A stretch of 64,000 nt of DNA from CAG-791 sp963596015 (GTDB lineage Bacteria > Bacillota > Clostridia > Lachnospirales > Lachnospiraceae), in the NCBI GenBank assembly GCA_963596015.1, contig CAVBJS010000008.1, forward strand, positions 1-64,000. Direction: 5' to 3'. Under the pieces are notes generated by a model, which was given only the letters and a program-made list of their open reading frames with translations, was not told the origin of the DNA and searched no databases. A program made the translations under genes and the position numbers. Position 1 is the stretch's first letter; every line of letters starts with the position of its first letter. Shown in pieces: positions 41,749 through 49,715 of the stretch.

Positions 41749-43548
41749 ATGAACAATACCCTGTATCGCTTGCGCCGCTGGCTTAGAAGCTATCGCGGAC
41801 ATGTATTTTTTGCTATTCTTGCCTGCTCTCTGATCCCACTTTTCTTTATGGGATATCTATCCTACCGGTTTGTCTATCGCTCTGCGCTCCACGAAACCCT
41901 TCAGAATGCTATCCGTACAGATACGCAGTTACATGATCAATTGGAAGTACGCATTAGACAAGTCGAAACAGTGGCAAATTCTATGCAGTACAATGTCTAT
42001 TCCCTGAGCCGCGAGAGTAATGACGCCAGCTCCATGGACATTCTTATCAATGCGCGCAGTACCATCAGCATGTATGTGGATACCTTTGATTTTCTGCACA
42101 TTCTGGTCTATCTGCCGGATGAAAATGCTGCAGCGGCGGAAGGCATATACTATTTTTCAGCCGATCAGCTCTCCGTCTACGACTTTGCCTCCTCCCTTTT
42201 ATCACACAGCGGCACCTCCTCCATCTGGTTCTTTCAGAATGAAATGACGCTTCCCGCCGCTCTGTTCGGTAATGCACCATACCAGAATCTCATCGGCTGT
42301 GCCAGGATCAACTTAGAACAGGGACAGAGTACATTTTCTCCTTCCTTCGTTATCCTGCTCAGGCAGGACGAGATCAGTGATATGATCCACGACTACTATG
42401 ACGGCACAAACATCGCAGGATTTCTGATGGATGAGAACGGGCACATCATAGCCCATTCCGATACCGATCTTGTAGGTACTTCTCTTTCGGCCGAGGAAAC
42501 CTCTATGCTCCTTACGCATGTATCAGATGGTACCTGTCTTTCCAACGGTATCTACTATCACGTGCAAACACTGAGCAATGGCTGGTACCAGATCGCTTCC
42601 ATTCCCATGCACTATGTTTTCTCTGCCCTGCAAAGTACTGTACTTTCTCTGCTTGGGCTGTTCTTTCTGACGATTGTGAGCGTTTTGGTTGTCACACAGC
42701 TCCTGTCCAAAACCCTCACAAGACGACTGAACAATCTCTCGGAGGCAATGAACAGCTACACTCCCGGCAGTCCGGTTCCTTCCTCCGTCAGAGAACAGTT
42801 GATCCAGGCACACTCTCCCTCTAAATATGATGAATTCGACCATTTAGGCCAGGCTTTTCTGTCAATGGACGATTCCATCCGCAGCAGCACACAGTCTCTC
42901 ATCGAACTGTCACTTTCCGAGGAAAAATTGCGCTATCAACTATTGCAATCCCAGATCAATCCTCACTTTCTATATAATATCCTGGGCTCCATCCGCACCT
43001 GCAACAGCCTTGGAAATACAGACACGGCAAACCGGATGATCGACGATCTGACCCAGTTCTACCGGCTGACTCTGCATAAATCGCAGGAGATGATCCTCAT
43101 AAGAGATGAGCTCCGGATTGCCAGACTCTATCTTCAGTTGGAGCAGATCTGCCACAGCAATTCCCTGCACTGGGAATTTAACCTTGAGGACGGGATCGAT
43201 AATTTCTACATCTGCAAGTTTACGCTGCAGCCCTTCCTGGAGAACGCCATCCACTATGGCTATAGTGCTGCGATCAACAGCATCTTGATCACTGTAAATG
43301 TCGAATACGATGAGGATATGGTTAAGATCTCTATCCGCGACAACGGTGCCGGCATTTCTGATGAAAAGCTTGCCGAACTGCATTCCATGCTGGAGCACCA
43401 TACCGTAAATACCGAAAAACACTTCGGCATCGGCAGCGTTGCCAGCAGAATCTCCAGTCCATCCTATGGAAACGGCACCGTTCAGATTGAGCAGGCTGCG
43501 GAAGGCGGGACACTGGTAATACTCCGCTTTGCGCAGATTACCGACTGA
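41749..43548 (+). CDS. YesM-type sensor histidine kinase
   Basis: 599 residues. Two membrane helices (about 20-42 and 290-310) flank an extracellular sensing domain; then a HAMP-like linker, the His_kinase motif LLQSQINPHFLYNILGSIR (phospho-His about 410) and the ATPase boxes (PFLENAIHYGY, ISIRDNGAGIS, HFGIGSVASRI). This is the kinase class that pairs with AraC-type regulators in carbohydrate uptake loci of Firmicutes. ATG 41749 follows GAGGA; the frame to 41614 lacks a ribosome site. It is divergent from the sugar operon and head-on to the replication fork. Confidence 0.94.
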   Translation: MNNTLYRLRRWLRSYRGHVFFAILACSLIPLFFMGYLSYRFVYRSALHETLQNAIRTDTQLHDQLEVRIRQVETVANSMQYNVYSLSRESNDASSMDILINARSTISMYVDTFDFLHILVYLPDENAAAAEGIYYFSADQLSVYDFASSLLSHSGTSSIWFFQNEMTLPAALFGNAPYQNLIGCARINLEQGQSTFSPSFVILLRQDEISDMIHDYYDGTNIAGFLMDENGHIIAHSDTDLVGTSLSAEETSMLLTHVSDGTCLSNGIYYHVQTLSNGWYQIASIPMHYVFSALQSTVLSLLGLFFLTIVSVLVVTQLLSKTLTRRLNNLSEAMNSYTPGSPVPSSVREQLIQAHSPSKYDEFDHLGQAFLSMDDSIRSSTQSLIELSLSEEKLRYQLLQSQINPHFLYNILGSIRTCNSLGNTDTANRMIDDLTQFYRLTLHKSQEMILIRDELRIARLYLQLEQICHSNSLHWEFNLEDGIDNFYICKFTLQPFLENAIHYGYSAAINSILITVNVEYDEDMVKISIRDNGAGISDEKLAELHSMLEHHTVNTEKHFGIGSVASRISSPSYGNGTVQIEQAAEGGTLVILRFAQITD

Positions 43549-43608
43549 TCATTATGATCGTTCCTGATCGGCCGAGATACCAATGAAACAAAGAAAGGCA
43601 TATATACG

Positions 43609-45213
43609 ATGAGAAAAGTCATTGTAGTGGATGACAACCCACTTTCCATTGAAGGAATCATAAAAAACATACACTGGGATACATTGCAGACAATTGCAGA
43701 GAGTGCTTCCGACGGCTATGCTGCCCTGGATAAGATAAAAGTCATGAAACCGGATCTCATTATCTCCGATATAGACATGCCCGGGATTGACGGCATTGAT
43801 ATGTGCCAAAAAGCCCTCGAAATCGTTCCTGACGCCAAGATCCTGCTGATCAGCGCCTATGACAAATTCGAATATGCCAAAAGAGCCATCCAGATAGGCG
43901 TATTTGACTATATTGAAAAACCCATTAATTATACGGATCTGACCGAAAAGATCCACAATGCCATCAAACTGATGGAGGAGGAAGCTGCCGATCGGGAACT
44001 GATCGAGAAAAGTCGTCCCCTCTTGACGCAAAAATTCTTTGAAGATCTGCTGGCATATTCCGGCTCCAATGCAAAAGAAACTTTCCGGGAATACCCGGAC
44101 TATCTGCATATACCGACAGGGTATCGGTACTATAATGCCATCAAGATCGAGATCACAAACGGTACAGAAGTAGAATCGCAATATGGCATCATCCGCTACC
44201 AGATGGATGTCCTGCGAATGAGTGATCATATCCGGCAGTACGGCAGCATGTTCGACTGGACGTATTCCTTCTGCCGTTACAATGAGATCGTCTGCTGCAT
44301 CGGCCAAAATACCCAGGCAAAGGAACACTTTCTCACAGTGATCCGCAAATTTGCCGACCAGCTTTTTTCTGTTTCCCAGCAACTTTTCCTCAATGTCAAC
44401 ATCGGGATCGGCGTCATTCAGGACAACTTCTGGAATCTGCACACTGCCTGGGAAAATGCCGCCAATGCGATCAAATATAAATTCTGCTTTCCCCATGACA
44501 ATATCTTCGATGCTAACGATATGGAACAACATGCCTTTGCCCTCACAGATGCCATGGGGCACCAGGATGATGCGCTCCTGCGGCTGATCGGATCCGGCAC
44601 AGAAGAGCAGATCTCCTCCTGGCTCACCGATTATTTTCAAAAGCTTCTCTCTGAAACCGCCTCAGAGCGCGTGATCTTTATCCGGATCTATTCACTGGTG
44701 GGTGCAATACTGAAATTTTTGTATGAAACCAATACCGATTCCTCTGATCTGGAACCGGAGATCGCACGGCTCTACAGCCGAGGCGACTCTTTTGAGAACT
44801 ACGAGCAGCTGCACAGTTGGATGGAAAACTTCTGCTTTTGCATCCGAAAAAAAATGGACTATTCCACAGAAAGCTATCACACGCAGCTTTGCAGAAAAGT
44901 CCAACAATTTATCGATCAGAATTATAGTGACAACAATCTGAGCTTAGACGATCTATCCAAATATATCGGCGTCAGCAGCGCCTATCTGTCGGCGCTCTAT
45001 AAAAAAACAACCGGTGTCAACATCGGAGATACCATTTCCGAAAAAAGGATTTCCCACGCCTGCCAGCTTCTTAAAAGCACGGATCTTCCGTTAAAAGACA
45101 TCAGCCTGCAGTGCGGCTTCAGCAACCAGTATTATTTCAGCAGCTGTTTTAAGAAAAAGATGGGGTGCTCACCATCACAATTTAAAAATTCGCAGGCTCC
45201 TTTTACAAATTAG
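43609..45213 (+). CDS. YesN-type response regulator with AraC DNA-binding domain
   Basis: 534 residues. The receiver domain (1-120) has the acidic pair VVDDN, phospho-Asp in SDIDMPG (about 55) and Lys in EKPIN. A middle helical domain (about 130-420) follows, then an AraC/XylS HTH (about 430-534, with LSLDDLSKYIGVSSAYLSALYKKTTG and the second helix LKDISLQCGFSNQYYFSSCFKKKMGCSPSQF). It very likely activates the sugar operon when the kinase senses substrate. Start after AAAGAAAGGC, 60 bases downstream of the kinase. Confidence 0.95.
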   Translation: MRKVIVVDDNPLSIEGIIKNIHWDTLQTIAESASDGYAALDKIKVMKPDLIISDIDMPGIDGIDMCQKALEIVPDAKILLISAYDKFEYAKRAIQIGVFDYIEKPINYTDLTEKIHNAIKLMEEEAADRELIEKSRPLLTQKFFEDLLAYSGSNAKETFREYPDYLHIPTGYRYYNAIKIEITNGTEVESQYGIIRYQMDVLRMSDHIRQYGSMFDWTYSFCRYNEIVCCIGQNTQAKEHFLTVIRKFADQLFSVSQQLFLNVNIGIGVIQDNFWNLHTAWENAANAIKYKFCFPHDNIFDANDMEQHAFALTDAMGHQDDALLRLIGSGTEEQISSWLTDYFQKLLSETASERVIFIRIYSLVGAILKFLYETNTDSSDLEPEIARLYSRGDSFENYEQLHSWMENFCFCIRKKMDYSTESYHTQLCRKVQQFIDQNYSDNNLSLDDLSKYIGVSSAYLSALYKKTTGVNIGDTISEKRISHACQLLKSTDLPLKDISLQCGFSNQYYFSSCFKKKMGCSPSQFKNSQAPFTN

Positions 45214-45234
45214 AACTTTAAAGGAACCTGCGAA
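45189..45234. terminator. Hairpin spanning the regulator stop codon
   Basis: The arms TTCGCAGG CTCCTTTTA and TAAAGGAA CCTGCGAA pair almost perfectly, with the TAG stop (45211-45213) in the loop. No T-run follows. It lies between convergent genes and may act as a bidirectional 3' end or processing stem. Confidence 0.65.
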
Positions 45235-45250
45235 CAGTAAACCATCAGTA

Positions 45251-46372
45251 TTACTTATAATTCTCATTGAGTAATCCGGATGTAAAGGGAATCTCTGCCA
45301 CGAACTGACCTACTGCGTAGGGAGCAATGTCATACTGGTTAAAGATGATATAAAGTCCGTTGTCTGTCATCACCCAGTTCAGCATATCCGCCGTACTGTA
45401 GTCTGCCGAAGAGGAGGCATCATCTGCGGATGCACCGTAGAACATAGAATTTACCGTGTCCTCATATTCATCGAAAAGTACTGCATTATCCTGGCTTTCA
45501 TTCACCTTTTTCAGTGCATCTACCACTGCCTGATACAGACCATCATAATCTGTGACCACATCCTGCAGCTTAATGGTATTTCCGGTCTGGGGGTCATAAT
45601 TATATCCGTTATAGACTGTGGAAGGATGTGCACCGCCGGTATAACTGTAGTTCTGGCGCAGGTAGCTTACGATCTTGTCATCTGCCCGCTTGACAGCCAC
45701 CGTGCTTTCAAAGGAATAACGCATGTCGCTGCCTGTGGTATCCTCAGCAGCGGCATCCTCCGTGCCATCCTCCGCATTCATGGATGCCATTTCCTGATCA
45801 AAAGAGACCATGTCTGCATAACTTTCTCTCATCAGTTCCATCTGGGTCTCATTTTCCTGATCCAGTGCCTTCTGCAGAGCCTCTTTGGTACTGTCCTCCA
45901 CCTTAACGAACTGCACCAAGGTATCACAGCCTGCGGCATAGGTCAGCTTATCTCCGTTTTCTGCCTCCTGCAGCTTCTGGTCGGATACAGAGATCTTGAT
46001 ATCTGTATTCTGCGCATTTTCCGTGAAAATAGCGGTCATCTTATCTTCGGAGTCATTACCGGAAGTTTCATCTCCCAGATAAGACAAAATGGTGATCTTG
46101 TCAGCATTTTCCGCACTGCTTGCGCTGTCTTCCTTTGCAGCGTCTTCTGTCTCCTGCTGCGTGGTCTCCGCAGCCGCATCCTCAGCACTTGCTGCTTCCT
46201 GTGTGCTCTCCGCCGTATCAGCAGTGTTGTCTGTATTCTCTGTGCTTTCCGTTACCACCGTGCTGTCTGCACTTTCCTGCTTCGTATCGGTACTGCCGCA
46301 GGCCATCATGCTCATTGCCATTGCAGCTGCCAGTATTGCAACCATTGCCTTTTCTTTTACGTTATTTCTCAT
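45251..46372 (-). CDS. Lipoprotein with DUF3298/DUF4163-type (RsiV-like) domain
   Basis: 373 residues. Signal peptide with lipobox MMAC (Cys25), an Ala/Thr/Glu-rich linker (about 26-95), and a C-terminal region (about 215-373) with SYTGGAHPSTVYNGYNYDPQTGNTIKLQDVV and YDIAPYAVGQFVAEIP, the pattern of DUF3298/PdaC-RsiV-type domains on cell-surface proteins of Firmicutes. In RsiV this domain binds lysozyme; a similar role here is only a possibility. Start ATG follows GGAAAGGAAAA. The leader contains tandem copies of the hairpin repeat. Confidence 0.85.
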   Translation of the reverse strand: MRNNVKEKAMVAILAAAMAMSMMACGSTDTKQESADSTVVTESTENTDNTADTAESTQEAASAEDAAAETTQQETEDAAKEDSASSAENADKITILSYLGDETSGNDSEDKMTAIFTENAQNTDIKISVSDQKLQEAENGDKLTYAAGCDTLVQFVKVEDSTKEALQKALDQENETQMELMRESYADMVSFDQEMASMNAEDGTEDAAAEDTTGSDMRYSFESTVAVKRADDKIVSYLRQNYSYTGGAHPSTVYNGYNYDPQTGNTIKLQDVVTDYDGLYQAVVDALKKVNESQDNAVLFDEYEDTVNSMFYGASADDASSSADYSTADMLNWVMTDNGLYIIFNQYDIAPYAVGQFVAEIPFTSGLLNENYK

Positions 46373-46715
46373 TTTTTCCTTTCCAGCCGCAGCTCGTCTG
46401 CGGCACGTGAGGAGAATTTCGCGTAGGCGAATTCTCCGATGCGATCCGCATTGATGACGTTTACGTCATCGATGCCGATTGAAAGAAATGCTATCAAGCA
46501 TTTCTTTCAATCTTTTCCTTTCCAGCCGCAGCTCGTCTGCGGCACGTGAGGAGAATTTCGCGTAGGCGAATTCTCCGATGCGATCCGCATTGATGACGTT
46601 TACGTCATCGATGCCGATTGAAAGAAATGCTATCAAGCATTTCTTTCAATCTTTTCCTTTCCAGCCGCAGCTCGTCTGCGGCACGTGAGGAGAATTTCGC
46701 GTAGGCGAATTCTCA
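46373..46715 (-). repeat. Compound hairpin repeat, copy E (2.5 tandem 139-bp units)
   Basis: The delta stems begin at 46386, 46525 and 46664: an exact 139-base period. Units one and two look identical by eye; the third is cut within gamma (46690-46715). In unit one: delta 46386-46404, gamma 46411-46437 (loop changed to CTAC), beta 46448-46475, alpha 46477-46512 (arms GATTGAAAGAAATGCT and AGCATTTCTTTCAATC). Confidence 0.95.
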
Positions 46716-46860
46716 AACTCTCAAATCACAAAGTAAATCCTTTCCGGACGAAACCTCCTCCGTGAATATGTACTGTATTAGTGCATTTAATACACTACAC
46801 TATATTTTTGAAAAAGAAAACCCCTTTTTGTATAATTCATGGAAACTTAAGATTCTTAAT
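46716..46860 (-). promoter_or_regulatory. YtrA/GntR-like operator and unused ribosome site
   Basis: CTGTATTA GTGCATT TAATACAC (46773-46795) is a near-perfect palindrome like operators of YtrA-type GntR regulators. On the minus strand GGAGGAGG follows about 30 bases later, but no start codon lies within range; the next gene starts 370 bases on. It may be the leader of a lost gene reused as promoter of the lipoprotein. Confidence 0.4.
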
Positions 46861-46910
46861 TTTCCTGTAACATTATTCTTTGCAGCACATTTCAGGTCTG
46901 CTTATCGCGC

Positions 46911-46946
46911 AAAAAGACAGGACGCATCCCTGCATCCTGTCTCTTT
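46911..46946 (-). terminator. gyrA terminator
   Basis: The stem AGACAGGATGCA with TGCGTCCTGTCT (one mismatch) is followed on the minus strand by TTTTTG, about 105 bases after the gyrA stop. On the plus strand TCTTTTCT follows. The stretch 46947-47051 is otherwise empty apart from a doubled CTTTATTCC. Confidence 0.85.
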
Positions 46947-47051
46947 TCTAGCACATTTTATACAGCTGTTCACCAGCTTTATTCCCCGGCTTTATTCCTG
47001 CTCAGCCGTCGATCAAACTGCCCGGTGATGTGTAAACTGTTTCTCTTAGGC

Positions 47052-49616
47052 TTATTCTTCTTCGCTTTCCGTAGGAAGGGTCACATGTTCCTCTTCCTCG
47101 CCTGCAAATGCCTCGGTTTCAGAAATTTCTTCCATGGCGTCTTCTAAGTTATCGTATTCCTTGTCGCCGTCGGAGACTCTTTCTCTGACCTTTGCGATCT
47201 TGGCTACCTTTACGCCCTCATCTAAGTTGATCAGCTTCACACCGGAGGTGATACGGCTGTACTGGCTGATCTCACCGGTACGCAGCTGGATGATAATACC
47301 GCTGGTGGTGATCATCATGATCTCGTGATCATCCGTAACCGCTTTTACGCCTACCACATCACCGGTCTTTTCGGTGATCTTATAGCACTTGATACCCTTA
47401 CCGCCGCGATACTGGAGTTTGAACTCATCCATATCCGTGCGCTTGCCCATGCCGTTTTCGGAGACAATCAGCAGACTGTTGCCCTGATGGTTCAGCTGCA
47501 TGCCGATGATCTCATCGCCGTCTTCCAGCGTCATACCGATGACACCCATGGAAGAGCGTCCCGTAGCCCGCACATCGGTCTCCCTAAAACGGATGCACAT
47601 GCCGTTTTTGGTCACCAGGAAGATCTCACTGTTTTCATCTGTCTGCTTTACCTCGATGAGTTCGTCATCCTCCCGCAGATTGATGGCATTTAATCCGTTT
47701 TTGCGCACATTGCTGTACTCTGTCAGAAGGGTTTTCTTTACGATACCGCTCTTGGTCACCATAAAGAGGTTCTTGTCTTCCTTGTACTCCTTGATGGGAA
47801 TGATAGCGGAAATCTTTTCCCCGGGGGTCAGCTGCAGCAGATTGATGACCGCAGTTCCTCTGGCGGTGCGTCCCGCCTCCGGGATCTGGTAAGCCTTCAG
47901 ACGGTATACTCTGCCGTAGTTCGTAAAGAACATGATATAGTTGTGGGTCGTGGTCATCAGCAGATCCTCGATATAGTCGTTATCGATGGTCTGCATACCT
48001 TTGATGCCCCGTCCGCCTCTGTTCTGGGATTTGAAATTGTCGATGGTCATTCTCTTGATATAGCCAAGAGAAGTCATGGCGATCACCGTATTCTCGTTGG
48101 GAATCAGATCCTCATTGTCGATATCATGCTCATCGGTGCCGATCCTGCTGCGGCGGTCGTCGCCGTACTTTTCTGCGATGGCATTCATCTCATCCTTGAT
48201 GACGCCCAACAGCAGCTTTTTGTCTGCCAAAATAGCCTTTAACCTCTCGATGGTCTTTACCAGCTCCTGGTGTTCTGCCTCCAGCTTCTCTCTTTCCAGA
48301 CCGGTGAGAGCACGCAGACGCATGTCTACGATAGCCTGGGCCTGGGCATCGCTTAAGCCGAAGCGCTCGGTCAAGCTTGCCTTTGCCGCCTGTACATTGG
48401 GGCTGTGGCGGATAATGGACACAACCTCGTCAATGTTATCCAGGGCCACCAGCAATCCCTGCAAAATATGATCTCTTTCTTCTGCCTTATTCAGATCATA
48501 TCTGGTTCTTCTGGTCACCACATCTTCCTGGTGCTTGATGTAATTGCACAGCATATCCAGGAGATTTAATACCTTAGGCTCGTTATTTACCAGCGCCAGC
48601 ATGATGATGCCGAAAGTATCCTGCATCTGGGTATGCTTATAAAGCTGGTTTAAGATGATATTGGCATTGGCATCGTGCCGCAGCTCGATGACGATACGCA
48701 TACCTTCCCGGTCTGACTCATCCCGCAGTCCCGTGATGCCTTCGATCTTCTTTAACTTGACCAGCTCTGCGATCTTCTGGATCAGGTTGGCCTTGTTTAC
48801 CATGTAGGGCAGCTCTGTGACAATGATCCTGCTCTTGCCGTTGGACATGGTCTCAATGTTGGTCACGGCTCTGACTCTTACCTTGCCGCGGCCGGTACGA
48901 TATGCCTCATTGGCACCTGCCGTGCCCATAATGATACCGCCGGTGGGAAAATCCGGTGCTTTGACGATAGGCAGGATTTCCTCGATATCTGTCTCTCTGT
49001 CTTCCTCGATCCGGTTGGTGATGATCTTATCGCAGGCGCTGATGACCTCCCGCAGATTATGAGGCGGGATATTGGTGGCCATACCTACGGCAATACCGGT
49101 AGTTCCGTTGACTAACAGGTTCGGAAAACGGCTGGGCAGAACGGATGGTTCTTTTTCCGTCTCATCAAAGTTGGGTGTGAAATCCACCGTATCTTTGTTG
49201 ATATCCGCCAGCATTTCCATACTGATCTTGGTCAGACGCGCCTCGGTATATCGCATAGCTGCCGCGCCGTCGCCGTCCACGGATCCAAAGTTGCCGTGGC
49301 CGTCTACCAGGGGATAACGGGTATTCCAGGTCTGTGCCAGATTTACCAATGCGCCGTAAATAGAGCTGTCGCCATGGGGATGATATTTACCCATGGTATC
49401 ACCTACGATACGGGCACATTTTCTGTGTGGCTTATCGGGACCGTTGTTCAGCTCGATCATGGCATACAGGATGCGTCGCTGTACTGGCTTTAATCCATCT
49501 CTTACATCCGGCAGTGCACGGGATGCGATAACGCTCATAGCATAATCGATATAGGAGGTCTCCATTGTTTTCTGGAGATCCACATCTTTTATGCGGTCAA
49601 ACATTGTATCGTCCAT
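47052..49616 (-). CDS. gyrA: DNA gyrase subunit A
   Basis: 854 residues. The catalytic Tyr is in AAAMRYTEARL; the winged-helix segment is SYIDYAMSVIASRALPDVRDGLKPVQRR, and the C-terminal beta-propeller carries the GyrA box QNRGGRGIKG, which wraps DNA and separates gyrase from topoisomerase IV. With GyrB it introduces negative supercoils. ATG 49616 follows GAGGAGT; a longer frame to 49649 reads the leader. The C terminus has an acidic tail (EEEEHVTLPTESEEE). It follows gyrB by 100 bases. Confidence 0.98.
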   Translation of the reverse strand: MDDTMFDRIKDVDLQKTMETSYIDYAMSVIASRALPDVRDGLKPVQRRILYAMIELNNGPDKPHRKCARIVGDTMGKYHPHGDSSIYGALVNLAQTWNTRYPLVDGHGNFGSVDGDGAAAMRYTEARLTKISMEMLADINKDTVDFTPNFDETEKEPSVLPSRFPNLLVNGTTGIAVGMATNIPPHNLREVISACDKIITNRIEEDRETDIEEILPIVKAPDFPTGGIIMGTAGANEAYRTGRGKVRVRAVTNIETMSNGKSRIIVTELPYMVNKANLIQKIAELVKLKKIEGITGLRDESDREGMRIVIELRHDANANIILNQLYKHTQMQDTFGIIMLALVNNEPKVLNLLDMLCNYIKHQEDVVTRRTRYDLNKAEERDHILQGLLVALDNIDEVVSIIRHSPNVQAAKASLTERFGLSDAQAQAIVDMRLRALTGLEREKLEAEHQELVKTIERLKAILADKKLLLGVIKDEMNAIAEKYGDDRRSRIGTDEHDIDNEDLIPNENTVIAMTSLGYIKRMTIDNFKSQNRGGRGIKGMQTIDNDYIEDLLMTTTHNYIMFFTNYGRVYRLKAYQIPEAGRTARGTAVINLLQLTPGEKISAIIPIKEYKEDKNLFMVTKSGIVKKTLLTEYSNVRKNGLNAINLREDDELIEVKQTDENSEIFLVTKNGMCIRFRETDVRATGRSSMGVIGMTLEDGDEIIGMQLNHQGNSLLIVSENGMGKRTDMDEFKLQYRGGKGIKCYKITEKTGDVVGVKAVTDDHEIMMITTSGIIIQLRTGEISQYSRITSGVKLINLDEGVKVAKIAKVRERVSDGDKEYDNLEDAMEEISETEAFAGEEEEHVTLPTESEEE

Positions 49617-49715
49617 AGTACTCCTCATTTCTGAACAGGTTTGCTGCAAAGAAGCGATGGGAATCTCTGATTCTCATCGGCTTTTTCGACTGTTTTTCGA
49701 ATTGCGTCCTCAGCC
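49617..49715 (-). promoter_or_regulatory. gyrB-gyrA gap with a shared pre-start module
   Basis: Sense order: palindrome GATGAGAATC AGA GATTCCCATC, then CAGCAAACCTGTTCAGAAATG (49626-49646), then GAGGAGT and the gyrA ATG. The second part is 19 of 21 the same as the sequence before adaptor 1 (31902-31922). Confidence 0.6.

Noticed and set aside
43552..44640. 362-codon minus-strand frame opposite the response regulator
   Set aside because: The plus strand encodes clear receiver and AraC domains.
46373..46715. CRISPR array
   Set aside because: Repeats are 139 bp with identical spacers, palindromic throughout, and no cas genes are nearby.
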